Shown: positions 33,801 to 41,610 of the stretch, piece after piece | How positions within the stretch are numbered: the stretch's first letter is position 1 | Layout of the letters: each line of letters opens with the position of its first letter | DNA from: Tridacna crocea | Lineage: Eukaryota; Mollusca; Bivalvia; Cardiida; Cardiidae | DNA length: 64,000 bases | Direction of reading: 5' to 3' | Assembly (NCBI GenBank): GCA_943736015.1 | Contig: OX031069.1 | Span: forward strand, 39,900,728-39,964,727 | Made by a program: the position numbers and the translations under genes | The notes under the pieces: generated by a model | Database searches by the model: none | What the model saw: the letters and a program-made list of their open reading frames with translations, nothing else | Told to the model about the DNA's origin: nothing

Positions 33801-35270
33801 GACGATATGTCTTCTGGGACAACAGAGAAAAGGAAAAAGAAATCTTACCAATAATTTGTGAATCTCGAAGTCTCTTTTTCAGAAACTTCCTTGATTTCTG
33901 GAATGAAAAAAAAACCCACATTTATATTGGCATTTGTTCGATTAGTAGATATAGGTAGACAGACACGGGTAGATAGATAAGACCGGTAGCCTAAATAGAG
34001 AGATATTAGCTTTAACAAAGTAAAAAGATATCGAACTAGGACGGTTTTCTATGCTGTACATATTAAAGGTGGCCCTTCAGATATTGGGACAAAATTTTAC
34101 AAAAAATACAAAAAAATCATCCTTGTACTCCCAAAGCCTTATAATTTTCATTCATTTAACCCCAGGAGTCAAAAACCATCCGACAGCTAGATAAATTAAG
34201 GATTTGCTACGGCCCAGGTCGACACTGAAGGGAAATACAGTCTATTTTTACATGAGCAACTCGCTCATTTACATACCGGAAATATACAGACGAAGCTTCA
34301 AACATAGCATCCGAAGTTCTTGACATTATGGAAAATAATTAAATGTTTGAAATGTTATGGAATTAAAAAGTCATAAGTCACGTGCAAGTCACTTAACATT
34401 CCCAGAATGCTTTTTTGATTTTGGTGGGAAATCTAAATATAGCTTAAGAGGCTACGTAGCCTTTTAAGGGAATACCACCAAAACTTTTTTTTTGTAATTT
34501 TAAAATTCTTAATTACTGATGATTTGTATTGTTTTTTCATATAAATTTCAGTGACATATATATTTTTCAATTTGGTGTGATGTGAAAATTCCAAATACCC
34601 ACCTTTATCATTACTTTGTAAACCCCAAAACGAATGTTCCGTCTAAACAAAATACTATCGTACTTTGTAATCACGAAAAAACCCTCTTGCGAAGTTTGGC
34701 ACAGAGTGGATACGGTCGGTTTACTCCAAAAACTTCGTAACTACAGCTGTAGTTATGAGGTTTTTTAAGTAAACCATCGATATGTATATAACCTAAAATA
34801 GACAGTTCTTCCAAGACTTAAAAGCTCGCAACATATCGGTGAAGATCAAAGATCAGATGTTAAATTCAGTTAAGTATCGTACAATCCACATTGTCCAGAT
34901 AAAAAAGCAACTCAAATTGGACTGCCTAGCCCAAGATATCAAGAATACTCAAATAAAGAACATAGTTTCTTGACTTTCTCAAACTTCAATGTTGTTGTAC
35001 ATACCGTTGTAAGACCTTGATAATTTGTGCCATAGGGGAAGGGCAAATATTCTAAGTTGTGAGAACTTGTGGCCCAACCCATTTTCAACTGATAAAATAA
35101 AATATATTTAAACTACACTATATAAATACATAAGTGTACATTTCGTGAACAGATTATGAAATCTAATTAATTAACAGCAACTTACTCGTCTCAGACTACC
35201 ATCGATGGCAATAATTAATCCAATGACACAGATTACTGCTAATATGACATAAAAGTTTCCAAATTTCATA
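24437..35270 (-). CDS. Gene 1: secreted galaxin-like cysteine-rich protein (4 coding exons)
   Basis: Join, minus strand: 35270-35187, 33897-33849, 25494-25288, 24801-24437. Splice sites are GT..AG throughout and phases agree, giving 234 residues plus TAA. Residues 1-24 form a hydrophobic signal sequence (MKFGNFYVILAVICVIG...). Residues 27-41 are strongly basic with furin-like RXXR/KKR sites. Residues 46-113 have four cysteines (54, 70, 82, 93). Residues 125-219 carry a lone Cys and six Cys-Cys pairs at 137, 150, 163, 176, 190 and 206, mostly 13 apart, with a tyrosine or phenylalanine about five residues after most pairs. Di-cysteine repeats of this kind define galaxin, a coral skeletal protein with relatives in molluscs, including squid host-symbiont proteins. 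Role (matrix, adhesion or antimicrobial) is not decidable. The stop overlaps a GTGAGT donor, so a longer isoform is possible. Confidence 0.75.
24853..25118. repeat. Half hairpin of the CGTCTCGGATCAGCCTGCGC family plus MITE-A remnant
   Basis: 24853-24954 carries TGGCTTGCAACACGCGAAAA and GTTTCGGATCAACCCGCACA with its partly matching inverse. 24955-25118 holds a degraded family A fragment (CCCTTACC..., GTCTGCTAAAGC...TTGATTTGG, GTAAAGAGTTA). Both lie in intron 3 of gene 1. Confidence 0.5.
25288..25494 (-). CDS. Gene 1 exon 3: four-cysteine basic region
   Basis: Acceptor GTTAAACAG, donor GTAAGTTG. It enters with GA, which completes a Gly codon from exon 2, and leaves with one base of Tyr 114. 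The text includes DYCRTK, PRCIKRWNHRYNKYC and VKCKRLQKKVSELKRVWRNL. The last part is basic and probably helical. An internal AG 11 bases downstream keeps the reading frame but not the incoming phase, so the upstream AG was chosen. I do not recognise a separate named domain. Confidence 0.75.
25560..25920. other. Gene 1 intron 2, proximal part
   Basis: Poly(C)/poly(A) tract at 25637-25660. Otherwise nothing was recognised. Confidence 0.4.
25921..25992. repeat. Hairpin repeat, AGATCAGACTGCAC family (copy 2)
   Basis: Near-perfect arms TAGATCAAGATCAGACCGCA / TGCGGTCTGATCTTGATCTA with a CAGAACG spacer, flanked by GCGGA / TCCGC. Confidence 0.75.
26066..26294. mobile_element. Palindromic MITE, family A (copy 4, diverged)
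   Basis: Inverted orientation. It keeps CCCATTACAACACAAAGCC, CTTTTGAAAACATTGTGG, a mismatched hairpin and GTCTGTTAATAGGTTAA. Confidence 0.7.
26322..26857. mobile_element. 536-bp DNA element carrying a zinc-binding N-terminal fragment
   Basis: Perfect 18-bp ends TTCGCAAGCCAAGGATAC (26324-26341 and, inverted, 26838-26855), with looser inverted similarity for ~80 bp inwards. It contains the broken reading frame listed next. A second member with related ends is at 44046-44560. Confidence 0.7.
26479..26662 (+). pseudogene. Frameshifted CxxC...CxxC domain inside the element
   Basis: Begins MAAPVKNQSCRVCDENLPKR and after about 30 codons runs into a stop. The +1-type neighbouring frame continues GYDQLCEILGRVPQP and ends SYVCSTCF then stop. 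Read across the shift, this gives a small zinc-binding layout, C-x2-C, ~45 residues, C-x2-C, like the N-terminal ZAD-type fingers of some transposon-encoded and host proteins. It is broken and lacks any downstream domain. Family placement is tentative. Confidence 0.5.
26900..27062. repeat. Hairpin repeat, CAGATCAGCCTGCGC family
   Basis: GGCCCAGATCAGCCTGCGCG / TGCGCAGGCTGATCTGAGTC hairpin after a flank with TTTGACATACAGAAAATT. Relatives lie at 38160-38345 and 43850-44030, with a decayed one at 56690-56800. Confidence 0.65.
27063..27951. other. Gene 1 intron 2, no recognised structure
   Basis: A single hairpin arm (GTAGATCAAGATCAGACTGC) occurs at 27801-27825. The frames here lack splice context. 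Confidence 0.4.
27952..28172. mobile_element. MITE family D (copy 1)
   Basis: Shares GGGACCATCTAGAAATT, TGTACATCAATTAGATGAAA, TAAGTTGATAATTCAAAAAT and GACCAGGGTTGACACTTTTC with copies at 51469-51724 and 60539-60790. Here one hairpin arm is lost. Confidence 0.7.
28486..28694. mobile_element. Palindromic MITE, family A (copy 5, hairpin loop deleted)
   Basis: TTAACCCTCTACCACACAAT ... GTGGGAAAAGGAGAAAATCC directly followed by TTTTCCCACAA. The hairpin tip (GCTGGTTACCAGC in other copies) is gone. Confidence 0.8.
28725..28995. mobile_element. ~270-bp double-hairpin MITE, CGTCTCGGAT family (copy 1)
   Basis: Outer arms GGCTTGCAACACGCCGAAAG / TTTTTCGCGTGTTGCAAGCC. Each half holds its own GC-rich hairpin (GGATCAGCCTGCGC..GCGCAGGCTAATCC and the like) framed by AAAGTGTCGT / ACGACACTTT. 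The centre is a CTTAAGTAGACATGTGCAAA spacer. Full copies are at 58328 and 58717. Confidence 0.85.
29030..29306. repeat. MITE-A remnant followed by an AGATCAGACTGCAC hairpin
   Basis: 29030-29222 keeps TTTTTTACCACACAATCG, GTGTGGGAAAACGCGAAAATG and TTTGTCGTCGACAA. 29248-29306 is a hairpin, TTGAGATCAAGGTTAGATTG / AGTCTGATCTTGGATCT. 29318-29365 is T-rich. Confidence 0.55.
29370..29931. other. Gene 1 intron 2, no recognised structure
   Basis: Contains a pyrimidine/CCCCGCCCC-rich patch at 29500-29540. Nothing coding. Confidence 0.4.
29932..30036. repeat. Half copy of the CGTCTCGGAT hairpin MITE
   Basis: GGCTTGCAGTACGCGAAAAG, GTCGTCTCGGATCAGCCTGC and its inverse CGCAGGCTAATCCGAAACGG, then the spacer start. 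Confidence 0.75.
30143..30345 (-). mobile_element. tRNA-derived SINE (elongator tRNA-Met-like head)
   Basis: On the minus strand, box A-like TTGAGGTAGAGCGTCGG, anticodon-arm-like CTCATAACCTAAAGGTC and box B-like TGAGTTCGATATCC follow at tRNA spacing. The body TTTGGGATTTTTCATTGGCC then leads to CCTATTTCTCAATCGATG. The body part recurs at 51340-51465 in the opposite window orientation. It is a SINE, not a functional tRNA: the acceptor stem does not pair. Confidence 0.65.
30411..30579. mobile_element. Small element with TGAGTGCCCC inverted ends
   Basis: TTTCCCTTTTGAGTGCCCCC on the left and GGGGCACTCAGAAAGGAA on the right form imperfect inverted repeats around a ~120-bp interior containing AATGGCGTCATTCGATC. 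Confidence 0.5.
30668..30880. mobile_element. GTTGTACGGTCAG hairpin element plus half CGTCTCGGAT MITE
   Basis: 30668-30759 is bounded by GTTGTACGGTCAG and its exact inverse. 30775-30880 is a half copy of the double-hairpin MITE (GTGTCGTCTCGGATTAGCCT ... TTTTTGCGTGTTGCAGGCCA). Confidence 0.7.
31172..31400. mobile_element. Palindromic MITE, family A (copy 6)
   Basis: GTTTAACCCTTTCCCAAACG, GCATTTGCAGACGAC, GGGAAAAGGAGAAAATGCTG hairpin, GATTATTTGGGAAAGGGTTAA. Confidence 0.85.
31559..31860 (-). mobile_element. tRNA-derived SINE (copy 1)
   Basis: The minus-strand head begins GGCGAGCCCCAGTAGCTCAG with box A TAGCTCAGTCGGTAGCG and box B GGGTACGATCC. It is followed by a body containing TTCATTCCTCTCCCATCGCT and AAGCAGCCAGTGGCTTGG-like text. 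A second copy with the same orientation lies at 63560-63725. The tRNA-like head grades into the body without an acceptor stem, so it is not a tRNA gene. Confidence 0.7.
32136..32366. mobile_element. Palindromic MITE, family A (copy 7)
   Basis: Complete: TTTAACTCTTTACCAAACGA, GCATTTGCAGACGAC, perfect hairpin, GGGATTGTGTGTTGAAGAGTTAA. A single AGATCAGACTGCA arm follows at 32405-32430. Confidence 0.85.
32435..33410. mobile_element. Foldback element F (copy 1), interrupted by a ~570-bp insertion
   Basis: 32450-32595 is a long hairpin (TTTTTTCGGTGAAAGATCAA ... TTTCGATCTTTCACCGAAAA) with core CGGTAATATTTTCACGAGTG. The tail (GAGGAGCTTTATCAAAATCC, CGTTATTCCCCGTGGCGTAC) is cut near 32692 and resumes near 33270. 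CCCTCCCGCATAG and CCCTCTCGCATAG flank the insertion like a duplicated target. Related copies lie at 36780, 39330 and 61700. Confidence 0.75.
33540..33770. mobile_element. Palindromic MITE, family A variant (copy 8)
   Basis: TTAACCCTTTACTCTATAGA ... GTAAAGGGTTAA ends with a distinct hairpin, GTGGCAAAAGGTGAAATTGC TCGTGACGA and its inverse. It is a subfamily with a different stem sequence. Confidence 0.75.
33849..33897 (-). CDS. Gene 1 exon 2: 49-nt micro-exon, basic linker
   Basis: The acceptor TTTCATTCCAG and donor G|GTAAGATT bracket 16 codons (KSRKFLKKRLRDSQII) plus one base. Phase 0 in and phase 1 out match exons 1 and 3 exactly. Together with the Arg-Arg at the end of exon 1, it gives a dense dibasic stretch suited to propeptide cleavage. 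It was chosen because it is the only piece found that bridges the two flanking phases. Confidence 0.65.
34063..34607. mobile_element. MITE family B (copy 2)
   Basis: TTAAAGGTGGCCCTTCAGAT ... AATACCCACCTTTA. Collinear with 10093-10615, and sits in intron 1 of gene 1. Confidence 0.8.
34608..35186. other. Gene 1 intron 1, remainder
   Basis: AT-rich. Contains TTCGTAACTACAGCTGTAGTTATGAGG (a small palindrome at 34735-34761). No further exon was seen. Confidence 0.45.
35187..35270 (-). CDS. Gene 1 exon 1: start codon and signal peptide
   Basis: The ATG at 35270 has A at -3. The 28 codons are Met-Lys, then a ~20-residue hydrophobic stretch (YVILAVICVIGLIIAI), then DGSLRR, and end at a phase 0 GTAAGT donor. 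The length and n-h-c layout fit a secretory signal, though the long hydrophobic core could act as an anchor. A TATA box lies about 100 bp upstream. Confidence 0.75.
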
Positions 35271-35368
35271 TTGGAATGTTCACTTAAACTTTGGAATTTC
35301 CGTAAAAAGGAGAGATAACAGTTTCAATTTTTTTTTTCAGGTCGTTTGTCCTTACTTGAGGTGTGTTT

Positions 35369-35377
35369 CTATTTATA
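35369..35377 (-). promoter_or_regulatory. TATA box of gene 1
   Basis: TATAAATAG on the minus strand, about 100 bp before the ATG. Transcription would be expected to start near 35340, leaving a ~70-nt 5' leader without another ATG except the chosen one. Inferred from consensus and position only. Confidence 0.5.
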
Positions 35378-35669
35378 GGTGTATAATCTTGGTTTTACCA
35401 GAATAGAACTTCCAATATTTCTATTTTTAGATATGATTTTACTCACCCAGACAAATTTCTTTGTTGTATTAGTAATACAAACCGCATGTACGTACATGTC
35501 TTCCGTATGAGGAGTAGACATTTCTAAACAGACTTCACAAAGTTAGCGTAAAACCGAAACTCGACATGAACAGGGATTCTTTGATGGAAAAAATAATAAA
35601 GTGATAAATTTGAAAGTCGTAGGAGAGCATACTAAATGCACTCATTTCAATGGGTCAGAGCTTAAGTTA

Positions 35670-35840
35670 AGAGGGAGTGGTGGTATTCTAAATCCATTAT
35701 TTCTCTTCCAAACCCTATGTTGTGGGTACTCATTGGAATCGTCTCGATGAGACGATTCTAATGAGAACCCATAACATAGGGTTTAGTGGAGAATATGTAA
35801 TATTTTCAATTATGAAATCAAAATCACTCCCCTCTATATG
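35670..35840. repeat. Long hairpin upstream of gene 1
   Basis: Inner arms AAACCCTATGTTGTGGGTAC / AACCCATAACATAGGGTTT with a GTCTCGATGAGAC tip. Outer arms AGAGGGAGTG / CACTCCCCTCT. It is probably a MITE. Confidence 0.65.
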
Positions 35841-36770
35841 TTATTACATGTTATTTCATGCTTTCCGGTAGGATATTTAGAGGTTATTACACGGCTGATG
35901 AGGGCCGGAGAGTGATATCGGCCCGCCACCTTGATATCTGCCCCGAGGGCTTTAGCCCGAGGGCAGATTTCGAGGTGGAGGGCCGATATCACTCTCCGGC
36001 CCTCATCAGCCGTGTAATAACCTCGTTATTACATTCATGGATCAATTGCACGATTATTTTAGTTTTCTAGCATGTTTAAATACTAAAAATTAAAATATCT
36101 TGTCTCCATTCGACACAATTTTTTTCCGCGGGTAAACGTCACGTTCATGACGTCATTCATCATCACCATCGTAGAGCTGCGTATTTGCAGCATAGGACGT
36201 TTAAATAAACAGTCCTTCATGTTTGTTTATTGTTTAAAAGATGTTGCCATTATTGTTTCTCAATCTAGATATTCAATTTAGTGTGATAGGGATCAAAATA
36301 TAGAAACAGGATAAATAGAAAAGATGGTTGGTGCTTCGAATTATGAAACTTAATCAAGCTCGGTTCATCCGGCTCAATAGGCAAAAATCGTAGATCTACT
36401 AGCCTATCTATACACTACACATTGCCTGATAAGTTTCCCAAACGAAGACAACAACAATCTATTCTCTATTTATCACGTCTTTGTTGGTTAAACGATTCAA
36501 CGTTGCCTGTAGTTTTGAAGATTTGTCCGCTAGCGATTGACGGACCAATTCCGCCATTTTTTTTCAAAATGGATGTTTTGAGAACGTTCGTCTGCGAGCG
36601 AGTGTTCTGTTGCTATAGATATAGAACAAATATCTTATCAACGGGCAGGATATCAGATATCAGCCCATTGCCCCGTCATATCTGCCCTCGCGTGACACTG
36701 ATATTACACCATTTTCGGTGGAAAATGTTACTATTATTAGTAACAGAATGTAATAACGTGAAATATCAGT
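35838..36770. mobile_element. Hairpin element with 70-bp near-perfect arms
   Basis: 35879-36024 is a near-perfect GC-rich hairpin (GAGGTTATTACACGGCTGAT ... inverse) with tip CCCGAGGGCTTTAGCCCGAGGG. A related but scrambled patch (GGGCAGGATATCAGATATCA ... TATCTGCCCTCGCGTG, then TGTAATAACGTGAAAT) lies at 36640-36770. That may be the far end of the same element or a second one. Confidence 0.5.
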
Positions 36771-36779
36771 AAAAATATT

Positions 36780-37185
36780 TTTCGATCTTACATTGGTACC
36801 ACTGATTTCATGTTCTAGGTGCCTAGGTAATTTGCGCGTGCCTCACAACCAGATTGGAAGTATGACGCCATATACCTTACATTTCTCGCGCTTGACGTAA
36901 TATTGTAATGCGTTGCTATGCGGGAGGGGTACGCCGGGAGGAATAACGGAAAAGAATTGTACTGGATTTTGATAAAGCTTCTCCCAGAAAGGATTAAAAA
37001 CATGAAATAAATAGAATATTTGGTTGTTTTTTTTTCGGTGAAAGATCGAAATTTATTTCATTGAGTGAACACCATCGGTAATATTTTCACGAGTGGCGAA
37101 TTTCGGCGCCACTCGTGAAAATATTACCGATGGTGTTCACTCAATGAAATAAATTTCGATCTCTCACCGAAAAAAAAAATATCCT
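36780..37185. mobile_element. Foldback element F (copy 2, inverted)
   Basis: The tail first (TTTTTCGATCTTACATTGGT, CTCGCGCTTGACGTAATATT, AACGGAAAAGAATTGTACTG), then the hairpin at 37029-37175 with tip GGCGAATTTCGGCGCC. Confidence 0.8.
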
Positions 37186-37264
37186 CTATTAAATATGTTA
37201 TCATGTAGCACAAAATTACACGTGCGTAGATCTAGATCTTACTTGTCCTCGATTAGAAGTTTTT

Positions 37265-37655
37265 TTTAACACTTTACCAAACGATAAAATAGTTGACTTG
37301 AACAAATCCAAAGCAGGCGACAAATTGGGTGTAATCAAAATTGTTTGATAACATTTGGAAGGGTAGAGAACATTGTGGAAAGAGGAGAGTTGTTTGAGAT
37401 TGTTAAAACTCCATATTCTGCGTCAAAGAGTAAATGAAAATCTGCTTTATGCTTAACCCTTTACCAAACAGTCCCAGATTTAACGTCCAACAGGAAGAAT
37501 CCTTTTCTGGCAGCCAGCATTTTCTCCTTTTTCCACAATGCTTTCTACCCTTTCAAAGTCAAGTTTCAATTGTTAAGTCAAGTTTATTTTGTCGTTTGCA
37601 AATACTTTCATTAAGACCAGTCTTAGATTTTGTCGTTTGGTGAGGGTAAAGAAAA
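37265..37655. repeat. Two adjacent MITE-A remnants
   Basis: 37265-37435 keeps TTTACCAAACGATAAAATAG and GGGTAGAGAACATTGTGG. 37453-37655 keeps AACCCTTTACCAAACAGTCC, CCAGCATTTTCTCC and TTTTGTCGTTTGGTGAGGG. Neither retains a hairpin. Confidence 0.6.
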
Positions 37656-38159
37656 TACGAATCCAGGATTTTCTAATTAAGCCTTTTTATTTAACGTTTA
37701 CAGCCCCAAATTCGCATATCAAAAGATGGATGCTGTCGAAATTGGCCGAATCTCCCTTACGAAAATGTCGATGTGACACGATATTTACCGAAGAAATAGG
37801 GGTTGTAATTCCGAAAAAAAAAACTTTTTTTTTCGTTATTGCTTGACAAATTCAATGTATGATAGAACAGTTAAGATTTCTGAAAATGTATGATTGATAT
37901 AATTATCAATATAAGAATATACAATTTGGTTTTCTAAATTCTATTCATACGTAAGATACAAAATTAGTTTTTTTTTCTTTGTGACTTAAATCAGCGCGGT
38001 TTTTACAATACATGTATACATATACCAATATAATTTACCGATATAAATTTGTCAAATCATATGAGCCATGCTCTGGCAAAATGGGGCTTTATGCTTTTAC
38101 CTGATCCCGGGATGACAAGCCATCTTTTTATTATGTATCCCTAACATCCATTTGTCAAA
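37656..38159. other. Intergenic, nothing recognised
   Basis: AT-rich. No repeat end or exon was seen. Confidence 0.4.
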
Positions 38160-38345
38160 CAACCCACCTAATCATGAGGTAGACTGGTCCTTTGACTGGT
38201 CCCTAGAAATTTAAAGATACCGAAAAGTTTCGGCCCATGTCAGTCTGCGCGGACTGCGCAGGCTGACGTGGGTCGATACTTTTCGCAAATGCACAAGCTC
38301 CCATTTCACATCGCATGATTCAGATGGTCTTTCGGTACAAGATTT
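38160..38345. repeat. Hairpin repeat, CAGATCAGCCTGCGC family (copy 2)
   Basis: GGCCCATGTCAGTCTGCGCG / TGCGCAGGCTGACGTGGGTC, framed by CGAAAAGTTTC / TACTTTTCGC. Confidence 0.65.
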
Positions 38346-38527
38346 ATAACATAACACTAAAATAAATGGGAATAACAATTCATCAGTTTCTGTACTAAAT
38401 ATTTTTAGTCTATTCCGAAATTTACCCATAAAAATCCCCTACCTGGATTTTTGTTTTTGTTTCTTTTGTCATAGACAAGTAACCCAGTACCGCCGTTGAG
38501 ATAATGAGATTGGGTTTACTTTATTGC

Positions 38528-38690
38528 GAATACTTACCAACCTGTAAAAATTTCGGGCTTTCCAAAATCGAAAGCATTTGTATACGGCAAATAAGACCTC
38601 TTTCAGAAAATGTTGTTCCTCTTTGAATTGGGAAAACTGTGGGAATTAAACTGGGTACCATTTTTCTGTCTCTCCAGCAACGTTTTTTGA
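38528..38690. repeat. MITE-A remnant
   Basis: ATCGAAAGCATTTGTATACGGCAA and nearby words match family A without the hairpin. Confidence 0.4.
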
Positions 38691-38698
38691 AAGCCTCT

Positions 38699-39012
38699 GT
38701 AATGTCATAGGAATTGACCTTTCTGTAATGTCCTAGGAATTGACCCTTCTGTAATGTCATAGGAATTGACCCTTCTGTAATGTCATAGGAATTGACCTTT
38801 CTGTAATGTCATAGGAATTGACCTTTCTGCAGTGTTCTAGGAATTGACCTTTCTGTAATGTCCTAGGAATTCACCTTTCTGTAATGTTCTAGGAATCGAC
38901 CCTTCTGTAATGTCATAGGAATCGATCTTTCTGTGATATCATAGGAAATGACCTTTCTGTAATGTCATTGGAATCGATCTTTCTGTAATGTCATAGGGAT
39001 TGATCTTTCACC
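38699..39012. repeat. 26-bp minisatellite (about 12 copies)
   Basis: The unit is close to TGTAATGTCATAGGAATTGA followed by CCTTTC, with variants GTCCTAGG, TTCTAGG and ATCGATC. Confidence 0.85.
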
Positions 39013-39240
39013 AAACAAATCCGATTTTTAACGATCCCGGGGAAGACCACTTTTTTACAAAAAAAAAACATTGAAGAAAGGAGAAAATAAATCAACTGCT
39101 CATCAACATTTTCTCCTCTTCCCGCAATGTCTTGTACCCATTCAAACGCAAACCTTATAAAAAATGAGGTTATTTTACCTTGTGGTCTGCAAATATTTTC
39201 AAACTTAAGAAGCCTGAAATTGTGTAGTCTTGTAAAAAGT
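39013..39240. repeat. Degraded MITE family A
   Basis: TTTCACCAAACAAATCCGAT, AACGATCCCGGGGAAGACC, ACATTTTCTCCTCTTCCCGC and TTGTGGTCTGCAAAT keep family A order, with the stem eroded. Confidence 0.55.
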
Positions 39241-39329
39241 AAACCGGATTTTACCCCATGTTAACAAAAATAATATAACTAATACGAAACATTACGAAGC
39301 CGATAGAAAAACCCCGTTTTTTCCTATTT

Positions 39330-39812
39330 CAAAGGTGTATCCTTAAGAATTTTTTTTATTCATCCTTTCCGGTAAGATATAAAGAAATAGCAGTGAAAAT
39401 ATTTTTCGATCTTACACTGGCACCACCAGTGAAAATACCGATTTTCACGTTCTTGTTGCCTAGGTAAATTGCACGTGCGTCACAACCAGATGGGAAATAT
39501 GACGTCATATACTTTATATTTCTTGCGCTTGACGTAATATTGTAATGTGTTGCTGTGCGGAAGAAGGTACGCTACGGGGAATAACGGAAAAGAACTGCAC
39601 TGGATTTTGATAAAGCTCCTCCTAAAAAAGGTTAAAAGCATGAAATATATAGAATATTTATTTTTTTCGGTGAAAGATCAAACTTTATTTCATCTCGTGA
39701 ACACCATCGGTAATATTTTCACGAGTGGCTGCACCACTCGTGAAAATATTACCGATGGTGTCAACTCGATGAAATAAATTTCGATCTTTCAACGAAAAAA
39801 AAAAAATAACCT
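39330..39812. mobile_element. Foldback element F (copy 3, inverted)
   Basis: The tail at 39390-39655 matches copy 2. The hairpin at 39662-39805 has tip GTGGCTGCACCAC. Confidence 0.8.
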
Positions 39813-40480
39813 CTATATCCATATCAGACGGTGTAGACCCAAGTTCCAAGATCAGACTGCACGTCCTTTTTTTATTTGTCAAAGGACCCATGAACATCAT
39901 GATTCAAAATCGTTGTCTGACAAAATGGATTTTAGAGATTTGTAATCAAATAGAAAAGTCTGATTGGAATAGTTTATTATTTCCATAGTGGGCCCTTTAA
40001 GGGCATACATATATAACACATATCAATATACAAATATACACTAAATAATACATACTTATGCTAAGGTACATAATAATCGAGCCACCGTATGGCATTACCA
40101 ACAAAGTGAAATGGACACCCAGCAAAGACGCAGATCAGTCTACGTATTAGTGCAGTTTGATCTGGGTCCTTGCGTTGGTTTACAGGACAGTGTGAGTCTT
40201 CATATAAATTGATATGAATTAACATTTATTAATATGAATTAATTGGTATAATGCATCGCGGAGATGCGGTTAAACCCCTTTTATGAGAATATGGTTCATG
40301 TGTCATTGGCGTTGATTGTGGTAAATGTTATAAATTATATGGATAGGCAATATCCCTTTGATTCTATGATATCAGTTACCTCCAACACTCCTTCGCACAG
40401 TGCAATCAAAGCGTTGAGATCGCTGATATGGCATTCGTCAAGGAAGCCACTGTGCGAAATTAATAACTTGAAAACAAGAG
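39813..40480. other. Intergenic with eroded hairpins
   Basis: One AGATCAGACTGCACGTC arm at 39850, and an eroded hairpin at 40105-40185 (CGCAGATCAGTCTACG / TGATCTGGGTCCTTGCG). Nothing coding. Confidence 0.4.
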
Positions 40481-40484
40481 GGCC

Positions 40485-41610
40485 GTAATGGACATGGATC
40501 GCTCGACCGAGTCAATAGGTGAAATTCATTCCTCGTGCGTAATTCAATATCTGACTAATTGCCAGGTCAATTGAGCATAAAATGTGGTCTTTAGAAAGTC
40601 CACAAGGAATTTCCTGAAGTTGACATAGTGACCTAATTTATCACCCGACATGACCCAATTTAGAGCTCATAAAAAGATAATCAAGACAAACATTCTGAAA
40701 ACTTTTTAACTTAATTGAGCAATAAATGTGGCTTCTAGAGTGCCGACAAGGTATTTCTTAAATTTGACCAAGTAACCTAGTTCATGACTCCAGGTGACCC
40801 AATTCCAGACTCACCCAAAATTTCTTCAAGACAAACATCCTGACCAATTTTCAAGTCAATTGAGTAAAAGATGTAGCCTCTAGAGTGCCCACAAGGAATT
40901 TCTTTAATTTGACTCAGTGACCTAGATTACGACCCCAAGTGACCCAATTTTCGAAATCATCCTAGATTTTGTCAAGACAAACATTCTGGTTAATTTTCAA
41001 GTCAATAGAGAAAAAATGTGGACTCTAGAGTGCCCACTAGGTATTACTTTAATTTGAACTTGAGGCCCAGTTTATGACTTAGGTGACCAAATTTTGAACT
41101 GACTGAACACGTTGTGCTCATGTTGCTAACAAAATTTTAACAGGTTCACTACATACCAAAAAAGCTCTATATTTTCCAGTATTAGAAAAGAAGAATGTTA
41201 GAATTGTCCTTCCTTGTTCCTATGTTCGAACTTGTGACCCCCGGGCCGGGGCCAGTTCTGACTGAAGGGGCATAATATGAACAAAATTGGTAGATGTGCA
41301 CTAGGAGCTGCTACATACCAAATATCACATCTCTACGCCTTCTTGTTTCAAAGAAGAAAACTTTCCAAGTTTTCTATTTTTTCCTTGCCGTTGCCCTGGC
41401 ATCAAAAGATTAAGGGGGGAATCCAATCTCTTGAACAAATTTGGTACGGCTTCACCTAAAAAAAATCCCTGGCAAGTTTCATCAAGATTGGCCAGGCGGT
41501 TAAGGAGGAGATGTTCAAAGGAACTGTGGACAGACGGACAGATGGACACCGGACAATGGCTGATAACAATGCCTTACCTTAGCACTTAGTTCTCAGCTGA
41601 GTTAAAAGAA
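40485..41610. repeat. ~150-bp tandem family with inverted trace of the ~160-bp unit
   Basis: 40560-41110 has about four diverged units marked by TCAAGACAAACATTCTG, TTCTAGAGTGCC(C/G)AC and AGTGACCTAG. 41150-41600 is an inverted, diverged stretch of the 16200-type unit (TTCGAACTTGTGACCCCCGG, TACCAAATATCACATCTCTA), ending AGTTCTCAGCTGAG. It looks like one large decayed element. Confidence 0.6.

Noticed and set aside
36422..36772. 116-codon plus-strand frame
   Set aside because: It crosses hairpin-derived repeat text, and no domain or splice support was seen.
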